Of a DNA stretch of 64,000 nt, positions 48,309 to 59,284 are shown one piece after another; the stretch's first letter is position 1, and the number at the start of each line of letters is the position of its first letter. Source of the stretch: Corynebacterium pseudokroppenstedtii (GTDB taxonomy: Bacteria; Actinomycetota; Actinomycetes; Mycobacteriales; Mycobacteriaceae); contig NZ_JAEUWU010000001.1 of assembly GCF_019754945.1 (NCBI RefSeq), forward strand, positions 496,001-560,000, given 5' to 3'. The notes beneath the pieces were generated by a model that made no database searches, was not told the DNA's origin, and saw nothing but the letters and a program-made list of their open reading frames with translations. A program made the translations under genes and the position numbers.

Positions 48309-48872
48309 ATGCCGAGCACTAATTCGGTAACAGTGAAGAAAAAAGGTAGGGTCGGAGCCGTGAGTAATGGTGTGAGCGAAACGAACATGTCTGAGGACTA
48401 CCTCGCATATGACACGCCCACCACGAGCACCGCACCATGGGAACTCGTAGTGACGTCCACAAAATTAAAGCAGTGGACCTGGGCCGGCGTCGTTGTCATC
48501 ATGGCCATTCACATCTTTATGGCCCTGGTCGTCCGTCTCGGTTACACAGGTGCGGCAGTGACCACTGTGGATCAATGGTCTTTTATCGGGATCGGCATTA
48601 TCTTTTCGGGAATATGGATGCTGGGGCTACGACCACGGGTCCGCGTCAATAAAGACGGCGTCGAGGTACGTAATTTCCTCAACCCCCAGTTTTATCCGTG
48701 GGAGATCGTGCACGGGTTAAGCTTTCCGAAAAACTCGCGCACTGCACGGCTGGAACTCCCTGATTTCGAGTTCGTGTCCATGTGGGCTTTCCAAGCTGCC
48801 GACGGTAATCGAGTTGTCGACGCCGTGAACAATTTCCGCTTACTAGAAGACGCCTACCTTCCGGAGGACTAG
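48309..48872 (+). CDS. PH-domain-containing membrane protein
   Basis: A protein of up to 187 residues with two membrane segments (about residues 57-76 and 88-105, the second GIGIIFSGIWMLGL) followed by a small bacterial pleckstrin-homology-like beta domain with RVRVNKDGVEVRNFL, PWEIVHGLSFP and FVSMWAFQAADGNRV. Homologues lie between ribH and uvrC in other corynebacteria and mycobacteria; their function is unknown. The start is uncertain: ATG 48309 has no ribosome binding site, and GTG 48360, GTG 48372 or ATG 48387 in the same frame would remove a lysine-rich N-terminus. uvrC begins 3 bases after the stop. Confidence 0.82.
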   Translation: MPSTNSVTVKKKGRVGAVSNGVSETNMSEDYLAYDTPTTSTAPWELVVTSTKLKQWTWAGVVVIMAIHIFMALVVRLGYTGAAVTTVDQWSFIGIGIIFSGIWMLGLRPRVRVNKDGVEVRNFLNPQFYPWEIVHGLSFPKNSRTARLELPDFEFVSMWAFQAADGNRVVDAVNNFRLLEDAYLPED

Positions 48873-48875
48873 CCT

Positions 48876-50993
48876 GTGGCCAATCCCGCCACGTATCGCC
48901 CGGCAGCAGGGACCATTCCCACCGAGCCGGGAGTATATACATTCCGGGATCCAGAAGACCGCGTGTTATACGTCGGAAAAGCAAAAAATCTTCGGGCTCG
49001 GTTATCTAACTACTTCCAGACACCCGAGCATCTCCATCCACGAACGCGCCAAATGGTGTTTGCCGCGTCCCAAGTTCGGTGGACAGTGGTGGCGTCGGAA
49101 GATGAAGCTCTCAACCTCGAATACACCTGGATCAAGCGGTTTAACCCGCGATACAACGTGGTCTTCCGGGACGACAAGAGCTACCCGATGCTCGCGGTGT
49201 CTCAACGGGAGCGAATCCCCCGTGCCTGGGTCTACCGGGGACCTCGCCGGAAAGGTGTGCGGTATTTCGGTCCTTTCCCCAAAGTATGGGCTGTCCGGGA
49301 ATCCCTCGAATCACTTACTCAGGTTTTCCCCGTGAGGACCTGTTCAAAAGGCGTGTACCACCGCCACGAGCTACTGGGGCGGCCCTGTCTTCTGGGCTAT
49401 ATCGACAAGTGTTCTGCACCATGCATCGGGCGTATCTCTGAGGAAGACCACCGCAAACTAATTACTGGCTTATGCTCTGTTTTTGCAGGTAATTCCCGTG
49501 ACATCATTAAAAGTCTGACGGCCGACATGGAAGCGGCAGCGACGGAACTTAATTTTGAGAAAGCTGCCCATCTTCGCGACGACATCGAAGCGATAAAAGC
49601 TGTGTCGGAAAAACAAGCCATTGTGCTCCCCGAGGACACCGATACCGATCTAATCGGTGTTTCTGCAGATGAACTGGAGGCCGCGGTCCAGATTTTCACT
49701 GTTCGACGCGGACGAATCCACGGCCAGCGTGCCTGGGTAGTGGAGCGCAGCGGTGATTCGGAGGATTCCATCGGTGCGCTCATTCGTGAGTTTTTGCTGC
49801 AGTACTACAGCGATGAAGTCGAGCGCGCTCAGGAGACCGTAGAAGAGACGACGGCTGTTGAGGGCTCCAGGGTTCTCGACGACGTTCGCCAACCGGTACC
49901 GCGTGAGGTCCTGGTTATGGACGAGCCCGAGGACATCACGCAGATCGGTGAGTATTTGTCGGGGTTGAGGGGCGCGCACGTTGACATTCGCGTTCCTCAA
50001 CGTGGTGACAAACGAGCCCTCATGGACACCGTCGTTCGTAATGCTGCCGAGTCCCTCCACCAGCACAAACTTCGGCGAACCGGGGACCTCACAGCCCGTA
50101 GCGCTGCCATCGAAGCAATCCAAGAAAACTTGGGCATGGCAGAGCCGCCGCTTCGCATCGAGTGCACCGATATTTCCCACCTCCAGGGCACCGACGTTGT
50201 GGCTTCCCTGGTCGTTTTCGAAGATGGGGCACCGAAGAAATCGGACTACCGCCGCTACAAGATTAAGGAAGCAGCAGGGGAGGGACATTCCGACGATGTT
50301 GCAAGTATTAAAGAAGTAGTTCGCAGACGATTTTTGCGGTACAAGAAGGGTTCCACAGAAGTTCCCGACGACGGTGCTGTGGCGGATAGTATCGCGGCTG
50401 AAGAAAGCAAGCTGGCTCCGTCTGAGGTGGCTGAGGTTGACACCAATGCTGATTTGGCCGATCCGTCAGCGGCGAAGCGTTTTGCGTATTCTCCTCAGCT
50501 CTTTGTTGTCGACGGTGGCGCACCTCAGGTTAATGCTGCTCAAGAGGTGTTAGATGAGTTGGGAATTACCGACGTCACCTTGTGCGGTATTGCGAAACGC
50601 CTCGAGGAAGTGTGGTTACCGCACGAGGAATTTCCGGTGATTTTGCCGCGTCGTTCCGAGGGTTTGTACCTCTTCCAAAACATTCGTGATGAGGCACACC
50701 GCGTGGCAATTACGTATCAGCGGTCGCGACGGACGGGCCGGCTGCGCCAATCAGAACTGGATAACATCGCAGGACTGGGAGAAAAACGGAAGGCTGATTT
50801 ATTAAAAACATTCGGCAGTGTCGCGCAGATTAAAAAAGCGAGTATTGATGATCTGACAACTGCTAATGGCATCGGTCCGGCACTCGCTGCCTTGGTGTAT
50901 GAGGGCCTCCACGGAAAGTCGGATCAGGATTCTGACGGGCCGACTAGTGCCTCGGAGGATCCCGCCCCGAAAAATAGGAACCAAAACAAGTAA
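48876..50993 (+). CDS. uvrC: Excinuclease ABC subunit C
   Basis: A 705-residue nuclease that makes both incisions in nucleotide excision repair. The N-terminal GIY-YIG domain is [20 protein letters not shown]; the UVR domain is near residues 205-240; the C-terminal RNase H-like domain shows [17 protein letters not shown] and [13 protein letters not shown]; two helix-hairpin-helix motifs end it ([22 protein letters not shown]). An acidic insertion of about 45 residues ([18 protein letters not shown] and on) lies between RRFLRYKK and [16 protein letters not shown] 48876 has CCGGAGGA 8 bases upstream. Confidence 0.96.
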   Translation: MANPATYRPAAGTIPTEPGVYTFRDPEDRVLYVGKAKNLRARLSNYFQTPEHLHPRTRQMVFAASQVRWTVVASEDEALNLEYTWIKRFNPRYNVVFRDDKSYPMLAVSQRERIPRAWVYRGPRRKGVRYFGPFPKVWAVRESLESLTQVFPVRTCSKGVYHRHELLGRPCLLGYIDKCSAPCIGRISEEDHRKLITGLCSVFAGNSRDIIKSLTADMEAAATELNFEKAAHLRDDIEAIKAVSEKQAIVLPEDTDTDLIGVSADELEAAVQIFTVRRGRIHGQRAWVVERSGDSEDSIGALIREFLLQYYSDEVERAQETVEETTAVEGSRVLDDVRQPVPREVLVMDEPEDITQIGEYLSGLRGAHVDIRVPQRGDKRALMDTVVRNAAESLHQHKLRRTGDLTARSAAIEAIQENLGMAEPPLRIECTDISHLQGTDVVASLVVFEDGAPKKSDYRRYKIKEAAGEGHSDDVASIKEVVRRRFLRYKKGSTEVPDDGAVADSIAAEESKLAPSEVAEVDTNADLADPSAAKRFAYSPQLFVVDGGAPQVNAAQEVLDELGITDVTLCGIAKRLEEVWLPHEEFPVILPRRSEGLYLFQNIRDEAHRVAITYQRSRRTGRLRQSELDNIAGLGEKRKADLLKTFGSVAQIKKASIDDLTTANGIGPALAALVYEGLHGKSDQDSDGPTSASEDPAPKNRNQNK

Positions 50994-50997
50994 AGTA

Positions 50998-51957
50998 ATG
51001 AGTATGCCTGACTCTGCGCGTTCTTCGAGTACAGCTGCCACGGATATCACCCCAGCACACGGGATTTCTCCTGAGGACCAAAGTCCACACCATGTGGCCG
51101 AAAATTCGCTGGTCCTCATCACTGGCATGTCTGGGGGAGGCCGGCAATCCGCAGCGAACGTCCTAGAGGAAATGGGATGGTATGTTGCCGATAATCTGCC
51201 GCCGGAGCTAATCATGCGCATGGTTGAGCTCTCGTTCTCTCCTGACTCGCCGATCGAGCGCTTGGCGATCGTCACGGATGTGCGGTCACGCGACTTTGCA
51301 GGGTCACTCGGGGACGTGTTGTCGTCGTTAGAAGAAGATGGCCGACGGCCGATCATCATGTTCTTAGATGCCGACGATGAGACACTCATTAAGCGGTTCG
51401 ATACAGTCCGCCGCAAGCACCCGCTCCAGGGCACCGACACCCTCCACATGGGGATTGCGCGCGAGCGTGAAGTGCTGGAGGACATTCGTGATCAAGCCGA
51501 CATAGTCATTGATACGACCAATTTTTCTGTCCATGACCTGCGTCGGGAAATTGAGCGTTGTTTTGATGCGCTCGACTCCAATGTCCAGCATGTCACTATT
51601 CAGTCGTTCGGTTTTAAGCACGGGATTCCTCGAGATGCCGATATCGTTCTCGACGTTCGTTTCCTCCCCAACCCGTATTGGGTTCCTCATCTGCGGGAAT
51701 TCCGGGGAACCGATCATGAAGTCGCTGATTATGTCCTCAGCCATGAAAATGTTGACCGTTTCATTAATTCCTTTGTGGACATGTTCAACGTTATGCAGGA
51801 AGGCTACAAACAAGAGGGGAAAAGCTTTACGACGGTGGCTATCGGATGCACCGGCGGCCACCACCGTAGCGTTGCCGTAGCCGAGGAGATTGCTCGACGC
51901 TTACGTGCTCAAGGTGACGATGTCACCGTGACCCACCGCGACTTTGACCGTGACTAG
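50998..51957 (+). CDS. rapZ: RapZ-family nucleotide-binding protein
   Basis: A 319-residue protein of the RapZ/YvcJ family. The P-loop region reads LITGMSGGGRQSA near residues 40-52, with arginine and glutamine where a canonical Walker A has lysine and serine or threonine; actinobacterial members commonly carry the arginine. The C-terminal RNA-binding-like part has SFGFKHGIPRDADIVLDVRF and AIGCTGGHHRSVAVAEE. In E. coli RapZ guides degradation of the sRNA GlmZ; in Gram-positives the role is unclear. The frame is open back to 50866 within uvrC, but ATG 50998 or 51004 fits; no clear ribosome binding site, so coupling to uvrC is likely. Confidence 0.93.
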   Translation: MSMPDSARSSSTAATDITPAHGISPEDQSPHHVAENSLVLITGMSGGGRQSAANVLEEMGWYVADNLPPELIMRMVELSFSPDSPIERLAIVTDVRSRDFAGSLGDVLSSLEEDGRRPIIMFLDADDETLIKRFDTVRRKHPLQGTDTLHMGIAREREVLEDIRDQADIVIDTTNFSVHDLRREIERCFDALDSNVQHVTIQSFGFKHGIPRDADIVLDVRFLPNPYWVPHLREFRGTDHEVADYVLSHENVDRFINSFVDMFNVMQEGYKQEGKSFTTVAIGCTGGHHRSVAVAEEIARRLRAQGDDVTVTHRDFDRD

Positions 51958-52020
51958 GCCACTCTGGCGCTAGCCGTTGATGTCATAAAACCGAGTAATC
52001 ATTATTGGAATTGAGTTTGT

Positions 52021-53124
52021 ATGAATGCTGCTTCTCCTCAAACATCGATGAGCGACGAACCCTTGACTCACGCTAATAAGGACGAGTCCTCTCACGACGA
52101 CTCTTCTGCGGAAACCTCTCCGACGCAGCTATCCCATATCGCTCGGATGGCGTGTTTAGGTGGTGGACACGGACTCTTCGCGACGCTTCGAGCAGCGCGT
52201 ACCTTGTCCGATGATGTTTCGGCAATCGTCACTGTGGCGGATGATGGTGGGTCGTCAGGACGTCTGCGTAAGGAGTTCAACTCAATCCCGCCGGGCGATT
52301 TGCGAATGGCCTTAGCCGCATTAGCAGCCGATGATCCCGAGGGTCGCTTGTGGGAAAGCGTCCTTCAGCACAGGTTTGGTGGACGCGGCGCTTTGGCCGG
52401 CCATGCGGTCGGAAACCTCATCATTCAAGGGCTCATTGACGTGATGGGGGATGAGGTTGAGGCATTAGCTGAGGTAGCGAAGCTCATGCGCATCCGCGGC
52501 CGGGTGCTTCCCATGAGCCCAGAACCCCTGGATATTGAAGCTGAAGTGGCCGGACTGGAGGACGATCCTCGCGTTGTATCTCCGGTGCGAGGCCAGGTCG
52601 CCGTGGCTACTACACCGGGACAGGTCCGACGCGTGAAATTGATCCCCGAGAATCCGCCGAGCAGTGCCGCTGTCATCGACGCGATCATGAACGCCGACGT
52701 GGTGACATTAGGTCCAGGATCCTGGTTTTCGTCCGTGGTTCCTCACATTTTGGTTCCCGACGTTGTGAAAGCGCTCCAGGAAACTCAAGCCCATAAGGTT
52801 GTCGTCGTTAATCTCGTTGCGGAGCCAGGGGAGACCCCGGGCTTCACCGTTGAGCGACACCTCCACATGCTTCAACAGCATTGTCAGGATCTTTCGCTCG
52901 ATACGGTCATTGTCGACGAGCATTCGGTGACGGGGACACGAGAGCGCATGCACTTGAGCCGCGCTGCCGCGAATTTCGGTGCTGAACTGACCATCGGCGA
53001 TGTCCGCCATGATGATGAACAAGGGCGGTGGCTGAGCACCCATTCTCCGAGGAAATTGGCCCGCGTGCTGTCTGAGGTGTATTCGGCAGCTCAAGAACAA
53101 AAATCGGTAAGGAGAACCAAATAG
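52021..53124 (+). CDS. YvcK/CofD-family protein (gluconeogenesis factor)
   Basis: A 367-residue member of the YvcK (CuvA in mycobacteria) family, required for growth on gluconeogenic carbon and for envelope integrity in other bacteria, and able to bind UDP-sugars. [15 protein letters not shown] and [17 protein letters not shown] are the nucleotide-binding signatures; [13 protein letters not shown] and [15 protein letters not shown] follow. About 40 polar residues precede the domain ([14 protein letters not shown]). It sits in the conserved uvrC-rapZ-yvcK-whiA order. Start ATG 52021; ATG 52048 is an alternative. Confidence 0.93.
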   Translation: MNAASPQTSMSDEPLTHANKDESSHDDSSAETSPTQLSHIARMACLGGGHGLFATLRAARTLSDDVSAIVTVADDGGSSGRLRKEFNSIPPGDLRMALAALAADDPEGRLWESVLQHRFGGRGALAGHAVGNLIIQGLIDVMGDEVEALAEVAKLMRIRGRVLPMSPEPLDIEAEVAGLEDDPRVVSPVRGQVAVATTPGQVRRVKLIPENPPSSAAVIDAIMNADVVTLGPGSWFSSVVPHILVPDVVKALQETQAHKVVVVNLVAEPGETPGFTVERHLHMLQQHCQDLSLDTVIVDEHSVTGTRERMHLSRAAANFGAELTIGDVRHDDEQGRWLSTHSPRKLARVLSEVYSAAQEQKSVRRTK

Positions 53125-53125
53125 C

Positions 53126-54130
53126 GTGGGTTTAACAGCCGATATTAAAGCCGAAATCGCCGGTACCACGGTCACTGCGTCTAATGCTCGACGCTCCGAA
53201 GTCGGCGCGATGATCCGCTTCGCTGGCAAGCTTCGACTGGGCGACAATAACCCTGGCCGGTCGCCGGAGTCATTGGTGGTTTCGTTGGACGTCGATTCGT
53301 CCGACGTCGCAGAGCGGGCGCGTCAACACATTGTCGATCTGTATGACATTCACGCTGTTGTGTCGGACCGTACGCAATCATCCAAGAAACCGGTGTTTGA
53401 GGTCGAATGGAACCGCCGGGGCGAGGGGCTCGAGGTTGCGCGGCGCCTTGGTCTTTTGGATCGGGCTGGCCGTCCTGTCCGGGGGCTTCCACCGCGAATT
53501 GTTCACGGAACAGCTGTCGATTGTGAAGCAGCGTGGCGGGGCGCGTTCTTGGTTCGGGGATCGGTGACGGAGCCGGGCCGGTCGTCGGCCCTCGAGGTGA
53601 TCGCGCCGCAGACCGCGGCCGCCATCGGTTTGATTGGCTGTGCACGTCGACTAGGTATTGCCGCGAAGAACCGTGAAGTCCGAGGGGCAGAGCGGGTCCA
53701 GGTTCGCGAGGGCGACGCTATCGGTGCTTTGTTAAGCCGGATGGGGGCTCATCGCACACGGATCGAATGGGGCGAGCAGCGCAAACGTCGTGAGGCCCAT
53801 ACATCGACGAATCGGTTGGCGAATTTCGATGACGCCAATTTACGACGCTCGGCCCGGGCTGCTGCTGCGGCCGCGGCCCGAGTTCAGCGCGCCACTGAGC
53901 TTCTGGGCGATGACATCCCGGAGCATCTTGCGGCTGCCGGGCGGTTGCGCACAGAGCATCGTCACTCGTCGCTTGAAGAACTCGGTGAACTGGCCGATCC
54001 TCCGATCAGTAAGGACGCCATTGCGGGACGGATTCGGCGTCTGCTGTCTTTGGCGGATAGACGAGCAGCTGAATTAGGAGTTCCCGATACTTTTTCTGCC
54101 GTGACGAGTGACCTTTTTGACGAGGATTAG
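53126..54130 (+). CDS. whiA: Sporulation/cell-division regulator WhiA
   Basis: A 334-residue DNA-binding protein with a degenerate LAGLIDADG homing-endonuclease domain ([10 protein letters not shown] region, residues about 130-200) and a C-terminal helix-turn-helix ([25 protein letters not shown], seen as [14 protein letters not shown]). It controls sporulation septation in Streptomyces and cell division more broadly; in non-sporulating corynebacteria a division role is expected. GTG 53126 follows the yvcK stop by one base, with AAGGAG about 11 bases upstream. Confidence 0.94.
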   Translation: MGLTADIKAEIAGTTVTASNARRSEVGAMIRFAGKLRLGDNNPGRSPESLVVSLDVDSSDVAERARQHIVDLYDIHAVVSDRTQSSKKPVFEVEWNRRGEGLEVARRLGLLDRAGRPVRGLPPRIVHGTAVDCEAAWRGAFLVRGSVTEPGRSSALEVIAPQTAAAIGLIGCARRLGIAAKNREVRGAERVQVREGDAIGALLSRMGAHRTRIEWGEQRKRREAHTSTNRLANFDDANLRRSARAAAAAAARVQRATELLGDDIPEHLAAAGRLRTEHRHSSLEELGELADPPISKDAIAGRIRRLLSLADRRAAELGVPDTFSAVTSDLFDED

Positions 54131-54281
54131 TCGCGTCACTGGCTCTTTTGTGCGGCTAGAGCTCCGTCGCTAAGCACCAAATGTGCGTTCATGTCCGTTT
54201 CGTGGGATCAAATGTCCGGTTATACAAAAGTGTTGTTTGTCTCATTCTGCTCTGACTGCTGCATATATCTCAGTTCAGCTG

Positions 54282-54338
54282 TAAAGTAGTCAGTGCAAGG
54301 ACGGAAAGGCTATACGAAGATCGCCTGATTACGTCCTT
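54282..54338 (+). promoter_or_regulatory. gap promoter candidate and 5' leader hairpin
   Basis: TAAAGT (54282-54287, preceded by TG minus the spacer as GCTG) is the best -10 candidate. From about 54297 the transcript would form a long hairpin: AAGGACG (54297-54303) with CGTCCTT (54332-54338), and inside it AGGC with GCCT. A hairpin at the very 5' end of a highly expressed mRNA often protects it from decay. No GlxR-type site is visible in the gap. Confidence 0.45.
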
Positions 54339-54357
54339 AACCTAGACAGCTACATAG

Positions 54358-55377
<1,020 letters not shown>

Positions 55378-55402
55378 TCCTCCACTCGCCCGAGTGAACT
55401 AG

Positions 55403-55446
55403 CGGGCCGGGGGCTGTGCCACGGCACGCCGTCGGCCCGTCTTTTT
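55403..55446 (+). terminator. Intrinsic terminator between gap and pgk
   Basis: CGGGCCG (55403-55409) pairs with CGGCCCG (55433-55439), with an inner GTGCC/GGCAC stem, and TTTTT follows at 55442-55446. It lies 25 bases after the gap stop and probably lets gap be expressed above pgk and tpiA by partial termination. Confidence 0.88.
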
Positions 55447-55476
55447 ATATATCAATAAAACTAACGAGGAGTTGTT

Positions 55477-56688
55477 ATGGCAGTAAAGAAACTCGCTGAT
55501 TTACTCAAGGAAGGTGTCGAAGGACGTCACGTCCTCGTACGCGCCGATCTCAATGTTCCGCTCAAGGATAAGGTCATTACCGACCCCGGTCGCATCGACG
55601 CGTCCCTCCCGACGATCAAGGCTCTTACTGAAGCAGGAGCGCGTGTGATCGTTGCGGCTCACTTAGGACGGCCGAAATCACCGCAGGACACCCAATTCTC
55701 ACTGGCACCTGTTGCTGAGGCTCTGTCCCAGCGCTTAGACCAGTACGTTGCACTGGCATCGGATGTTTCCGGCGAAGACGCCCACGAACGTGCCAACGGT
55801 CTCAATGACGGCGACGTCCTGCTCCTCGAAAACGTTCGCTTCGATCCTCGTGAGAAGAGCAAAGACGACGCTGAGCGTGAGGAACTGGCCTCTGAGCTCG
55901 CAGCTCTGACGGGCGATAATGGCGCTTTCGTTTCTGACGGCTTCGGAGTTGTCCACCGTAAGCAAGCTTCCGTCTACGACGTCGCCAAGAAACTGCCGGC
56001 GTACGTCGGCTACCTCGTTGAGAAGGAGCTCGAGCAGCTCTCGAAGTGTACCGATGATCCTCAGCATCCTTACGCGGTCTGCCTCGGCGGATCGAAGGTT
56101 TCCGACAAGCTCGGAGTTATTAAAGCCCTCGCACCGAAAGTTGACACCCTCATTATCGGTGGCGGGATGTGCTACACATTCCTCAAGGCCAAGGGCTACG
56201 GCGTCGGAGACTCCCTACTCGAAGAGTCCATGATCGACGAGTGCAAGAACCTTCTCTCCGAGTACTCGGACAAGATCGTCTTGCCGTCAGACATCGTCGT
56301 CGGCAAGGAATTCGATGCAAACACCGAGCACAAGACAGTATCTGCCGACGGTATCGAAGACGGCTGGATGGGCCTGGATACTGGCGCAGAGTCGATTAAG
56401 ACCTTCGGCGAGCGTCTGAACGGGGCCAAGACCATTTTCTGGAATGGCCCAGTGGGTGTGTTCGAGTTCGAAGCATTCGCTAATGGCACCAAGGGTCTTG
56501 CTGAGGCAATTGCAGAGGCAACCAAGAACGGAGCGTTCTCCGTGATTGGTGGTGGCGACTCCGCCTCAGCCGTCCGTAACCTCGGTTTCGCTGACGAAGC
56601 ATTCTCCCACATCTCCACAGGTGGCGGAGCTTCACTTGAGCTCATCGAGGGTAAGACCCTTCCGGGTGTTGCTGTACTCGACCGCTAA
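55477..56688 (+). CDS. pgk: Phosphoglycerate kinase
   Basis: A 403-residue enzyme producing ATP from 1,3-bisphosphoglycerate. [52 protein letters not shown] and the closing [14 protein letters not shown] and [13 protein letters not shown] define the two domains. [11 protein letters not shown] is the actinobacterial variant of the usual AHR motif. ATG 55477 has GAGGAG 6 bases upstream. Confidence 0.98.
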   Translation: MAVKKLADLLKEGVEGRHVLVRADLNVPLKDKVITDPGRIDASLPTIKALTEAGARVIVAAHLGRPKSPQDTQFSLAPVAEALSQRLDQYVALASDVSGEDAHERANGLNDGDVLLLENVRFDPREKSKDDAEREELASELAALTGDNGAFVSDGFGVVHRKQASVYDVAKKLPAYVGYLVEKELEQLSKCTDDPQHPYAVCLGGSKVSDKLGVIKALAPKVDTLIIGGGMCYTFLKAKGYGVGDSLLEESMIDECKNLLSEYSDKIVLPSDIVVGKEFDANTEHKTVSADGIEDGWMGLDTGAESIKTFGERLNGAKTIFWNGPVGVFEFEAFANGTKGLAEAIAEATKNGAFSVIGGGDSASAVRNLGFADEAFSHISTGGGASLELIEGKTLPGVAVLDR

Positions 56689-56716
56689 GCACTCGACTGC
56701 TAGGCGAATTTCTATT

Positions 56717-56745
56717 CCCCGGTTGACACCACTGTTAACCCGGGG
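56717..56745 (+). promoter_or_regulatory. Hairpin between pgk and tpiA
   Basis: CCCCGG-TTGAC and GTTAA-CCcGGGG form an 11-pair stem with one bulge and a G-T pair. Without a T tract it is not a classical terminator; it may be an mRNA processing or stability element between the two genes. Confidence 0.4.
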
Positions 56746-56771
56746 CTCACCTTTGTACGAAAGGACTGTTC

Positions 56772-57554
56772 ATGGCTCGTAAACCACTTATTGCTGGTAA
56801 CTGGAAGATGAACCTCAACCACCTTGAGGCCATCTCTGTGGTACAGAAACTCGCTTTTGCACTCCCCAAGGACTACTACGACAAGGTTGATGTCGCGGTC
56901 ATTCCTCCGTTCACCGATATTCGTTCGGTGCAGACCTTGGTGGATGGCGACAAGCTGCGCGTCACCTATGGTGCTCAAGACATCTCGACCCACGATTCCG
57001 GTGCGTACACCGGTGAAATCGCTCCGTCGATGCTGTCCAAGTTGGGCTGCTCGTGGGTTATCGTGGGGCACTCAGAGCGCCGCGACTACCACTCCGAGAC
57101 CAACGAGATCGTTGCTGCGAAGGCTAAGAAGGCTTTCGACGCCGGTATGACCCCGATTGTTTGTGTCGGTGAGTCTCTCGACGTTCGCGAGGCAGGCAAG
57201 CACGTCTCCTTCGTCGTCGACCAGGTCAAAGAGTCACTTGCCGGGTTGAGCAAGGACGAAATCGCAAAGTCTGTTATCGCTTATGAACCCATCTGGGCGA
57301 TCGGAACGGGTAAGACCGCATCTGCCTCGGATGCACAGGAAGTGTGCCACGCTATTCGTGGTGCCCTCGCCGAGCTGACAGACGAGGAGACGGCGTCCTC
57401 AATCCGCGTCCTGTACGGCGGCTCCATGAAGACGGGCAATGTTTCTGAACTGATTGCTGAGCAGGATATCGACGGCGGACTTGTTGGTGGTGCTTCACTC
57501 GATGGTGAAGACTTCGCTAAGCTCTCTGCCCTCGCTGCCGACGGTAGCGTTTAA
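56772..57554 (+). CDS. tpiA: Triosephosphate isomerase
   Basis: A 260-residue TIM barrel interconverting dihydroxyacetone phosphate and glyceraldehyde-3-phosphate. GNWKMNLN holds the catalytic lysine, [12 protein letters not shown] the histidine and [14 protein letters not shown] the glutamate and loop 6; [11 protein letters not shown] and [14 protein letters not shown] complete the phosphate site. ATG 56772 follows AAAGGA. It is the last gene of the glycolytic cluster, and the next gene is convergent. Confidence 0.98.
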   Translation: MARKPLIAGNWKMNLNHLEAISVVQKLAFALPKDYYDKVDVAVIPPFTDIRSVQTLVDGDKLRVTYGAQDISTHDSGAYTGEIAPSMLSKLGCSWVIVGHSERRDYHSETNEIVAAKAKKAFDAGMTPIVCVGESLDVREAGKHVSFVVDQVKESLAGLSKDEIAKSVIAYEPIWAIGTGKTASASDAQEVCHAIRGALAELTDEETASSIRVLYGGSMKTGNVSELIAEQDIDGGLVGGASLDGEDFAKLSALAADGSV

Positions 57555-57648
57555 GACCTCTTCTGCCTACTCGGAGCAACGTAGCTCCGGGGGAGGCGGG
57601 TCACGGCGCTAACGCGAATGCTAGTTAGTGCTCGTGCTAGTCTTTGTA

Positions 57649-58656
57649 CTAAAGCGCCGAATGAATGAGCCGGTGTGCTCCTCGTAAATTGTCGACACTC
57701 ACCCAATCGAGTCCGGCATTGAGGAGCCACCGGCTTACTCGTGCATGGTGGGCGTAGGGCCACGTCGGAATACCCCATAACCGTGCCTGGCGCCCTTGCT
57801 CGTGTACAGAGGACACGAATTCCCTCACCGCAGCTTCTTCCGAGGCCGCGATAGTGCGGAAACCCCGCCACGCTGACAAGTGCGTGAAATCAGTACTCAC
57901 GATGGGCATCAGCCACGTTGGAGGACAGGCAGCCAAATCTTCCGGGCGGCCATCGAGGAATACCCGACGATGGTGGTCTTTCGTCGGTGGTTGTGTCCAC
58001 CATTCATCGGCCGCTCTCAGGCTATTTCCCGTCGCAATCAGAATCAGGCGTCGGGGGATAAATTTTTCCCCGGTCCATTCACTCAGCACATCCGAGTAGC
58101 GGGACGCGATAGCTTCGAGTTGTTTCAACGCAGGGAGCCCGGCCGATTTGATATCAACGTGGACACAAACCGGTTCCTCATTACCTGGTTGCGGAGTTGC
58201 CAGGGTGTTGCTGGTGTCATTGCTTTCAGTGGGGAAGAGGGGCCCTAGTCGCGCCATAGTGGCGAGTGGTTCGAGATAGTCTCTTTCTAAATCCAAACCC
58301 CGGCTTTTTTCTAAAACACTGTGGCCCAGGAGAAATCGCCCGCGGTACAGGGTGGCATCAGCCTCCACTGAGGCAAAGCCGCGGAGCAGTGCCTCGCGGA
58401 GAGGAAACCTGTGGGAACTGTCGTTATGCGCGTGTACATGGGGGAGGCGCTCTGGAAGATCCGCCGGCTTCAGCGGAACCAGGTAGCCGAGAGCAGCTCG
58501 TAACCCAGGCGGAATAAAAGGAAGTGCACCTACCACCCGCTGAAGATGCAACCGACGAATGAGTGCGTCGGCAATGGCATGTACGGTTACTCCAACCCCC
58601 TGAGCTGCAGCATGAAAGTGGTCCGTCAAAGAAAGTAGGCGAGCTCGAGTTCTCAC
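57649..58656 (-). CDS. PLC/GDPD-like phosphodiesterase family protein (AIM6-like)
   Basis: A protein of about 335 residues from GTG 58656 (the frame is open to TTG 58710). The barrel start reads HVHAHNDSSHRFPLREAL, then GFASVEADATLY, and LLGHSVLEK; histidine, glutamate, aspartate and second histidine match the catalytic set of the phosphatidylinositol-PLC/glycerophosphodiesterase superfamily in its AIM6-like branch. Substrate unknown. A polar loop (ESNDTSNTLATPQPGNEE) interrupts the domain. It is convergent with tpiA and stands exactly where C. glutamicum has ppc. GTG 58656 is preceded by a CATAAT-like box and TAGGG, so a leaderless or short-leader mRNA is possible. Confidence 0.72.
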   Translation of the reverse strand: MRTRARLLSLTDHFHAAAQGVGVTVHAIADALIRRLHLQRVVGALPFIPPGLRAALGYLVPLKPADLPERLPHVHAHNDSSHRFPLREALLRGFASVEADATLYRGRFLLGHSVLEKSRGLDLERDYLEPLATMARLGPLFPTESNDTSNTLATPQPGNEEPVCVHVDIKSAGLPALKQLEAIASRYSDVLSEWTGEKFIPRRLILIATGNSLRAADEWWTQPPTKDHHRRVFLDGRPEDLAACPPTWLMPIVSTDFTHLSAWRGFRTIAASEEAAVREFVSSVHEQGRQARLWGIPTWPYAHHARVSRWLLNAGLDWVSVDNLRGAHRLIHSAL

Positions 58657-58737
58657 AATCCCTATTATGCCTTCCCCTGTCCGCGAACGAATCTCGTGGG
58701 CCTTACGCAACCCAGTGCTGCGGCTTCATGTGACACA

Positions 58738-58760
58738 TGGAGTGGGGCACATTCACTCCA
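58738..58760 (+). promoter_or_regulatory. Hairpin upstream of secG
   Basis: TGGAGTG (58738-58744) and CACTCCA (58754-58760) form a seven-base inverted repeat with a nine-base loop, 75 bases before secG and within the divergent region shared with the phosphodiesterase gene. It could be an operator or an RNA hairpin; no match to a named site. Confidence 0.35.
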
Positions 58761-58834
58761 CGGCGTCAGTACGTTACACTGGTGTGGTTATTAACGGTCG
58801 GTGACATTACTTCCTGATTGGAGCACCCACACCA

Positions 58835-59068
58835 ATGCATCTCGCGTTGCAAATCGTTTTGGTTGTGTTCAGCCTGCTCATGGGGCTGTTCGTCCTGTTG
58901 CACAAAGGCAAGGGCGGCGGACTGTCCAGCCTTTTTGGTGGCGGAATGCAATCCAATCTTTCGGGATCGACGGTTGCAGAGAAGAACCTCGACCGCATTA
59001 CCATCGTCTGCGCAATTATCTGGTTAGCTGCAGTGATCGGTCTGAATCTACTTCAGGCGTACGGATAA
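58835..59068 (+). CDS. secG: Preprotein translocase subunit SecG
   Basis: A 77-residue protein with two membrane helices (residues about 3-21 and 55-73) and the glycine-rich cytoplasmic loop KGKGGGLSSLFGGGMQS between them, the hallmark of SecG, which stimulates SecYEG-mediated export. ATG 58835 has GGAG 11 bases upstream. In C. glutamicum secG follows ppc; here it follows the minus-strand phosphodiesterase gene. Confidence 0.95.
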   Translation: MHLALQIVLVVFSLLMGLFVLLHKGKGGGLSSLFGGGMQSNLSGSTVAEKNLDRITIVCAIIWLAAVIGLNLLQAYG

Positions 59069-59173
59069 TCATCGACGGTTAGCCCTCCACGTTTTCCCAA
59101 CCCTGACGAGCTTAAGGTGGGTGGAATCCAGCGGTGGATGAAATCTAGCGACGGCAACAATGCCGCGTAAAAG

Positions 59174-59213
59174 AGGCCCTATAGCGTATCACGCGAAGGG
59201 CCTACTTATTTTT
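59174..59213 (+). terminator. Intrinsic terminator after secG
   Basis: AGGCCCT (59174-59180) pairs with AGGGCCT (59197-59203), with an inner GCGT/ACGC stem, followed by ACTTATTTTT. On the opposite strand the stem is followed by CTCTTTT, so it may also stop transcription from the pgl side. Confidence 0.85.
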
Positions 59214-59278
59214 GCCGACGGACACCGCAATCTTTATTCAGACCGAGTAGAGATGCGCTGTATTCGTCGGCAGTTTTT
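59213..59278 (+). terminator. Second inverted repeat with T tract before the pgl 3' end
   Basis: TGCCGACG (59213-59220) and CGTCGGCA (59265-59272) are perfect inverted repeats 44 bases apart; GTTTTT follows. The long loop makes it an unusual terminator; it directly abuts the first one and ends 7 bases before the pgl stop codon on the other strand. Confidence 0.5.
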
Positions 59279-59284
59279 GGTGGC

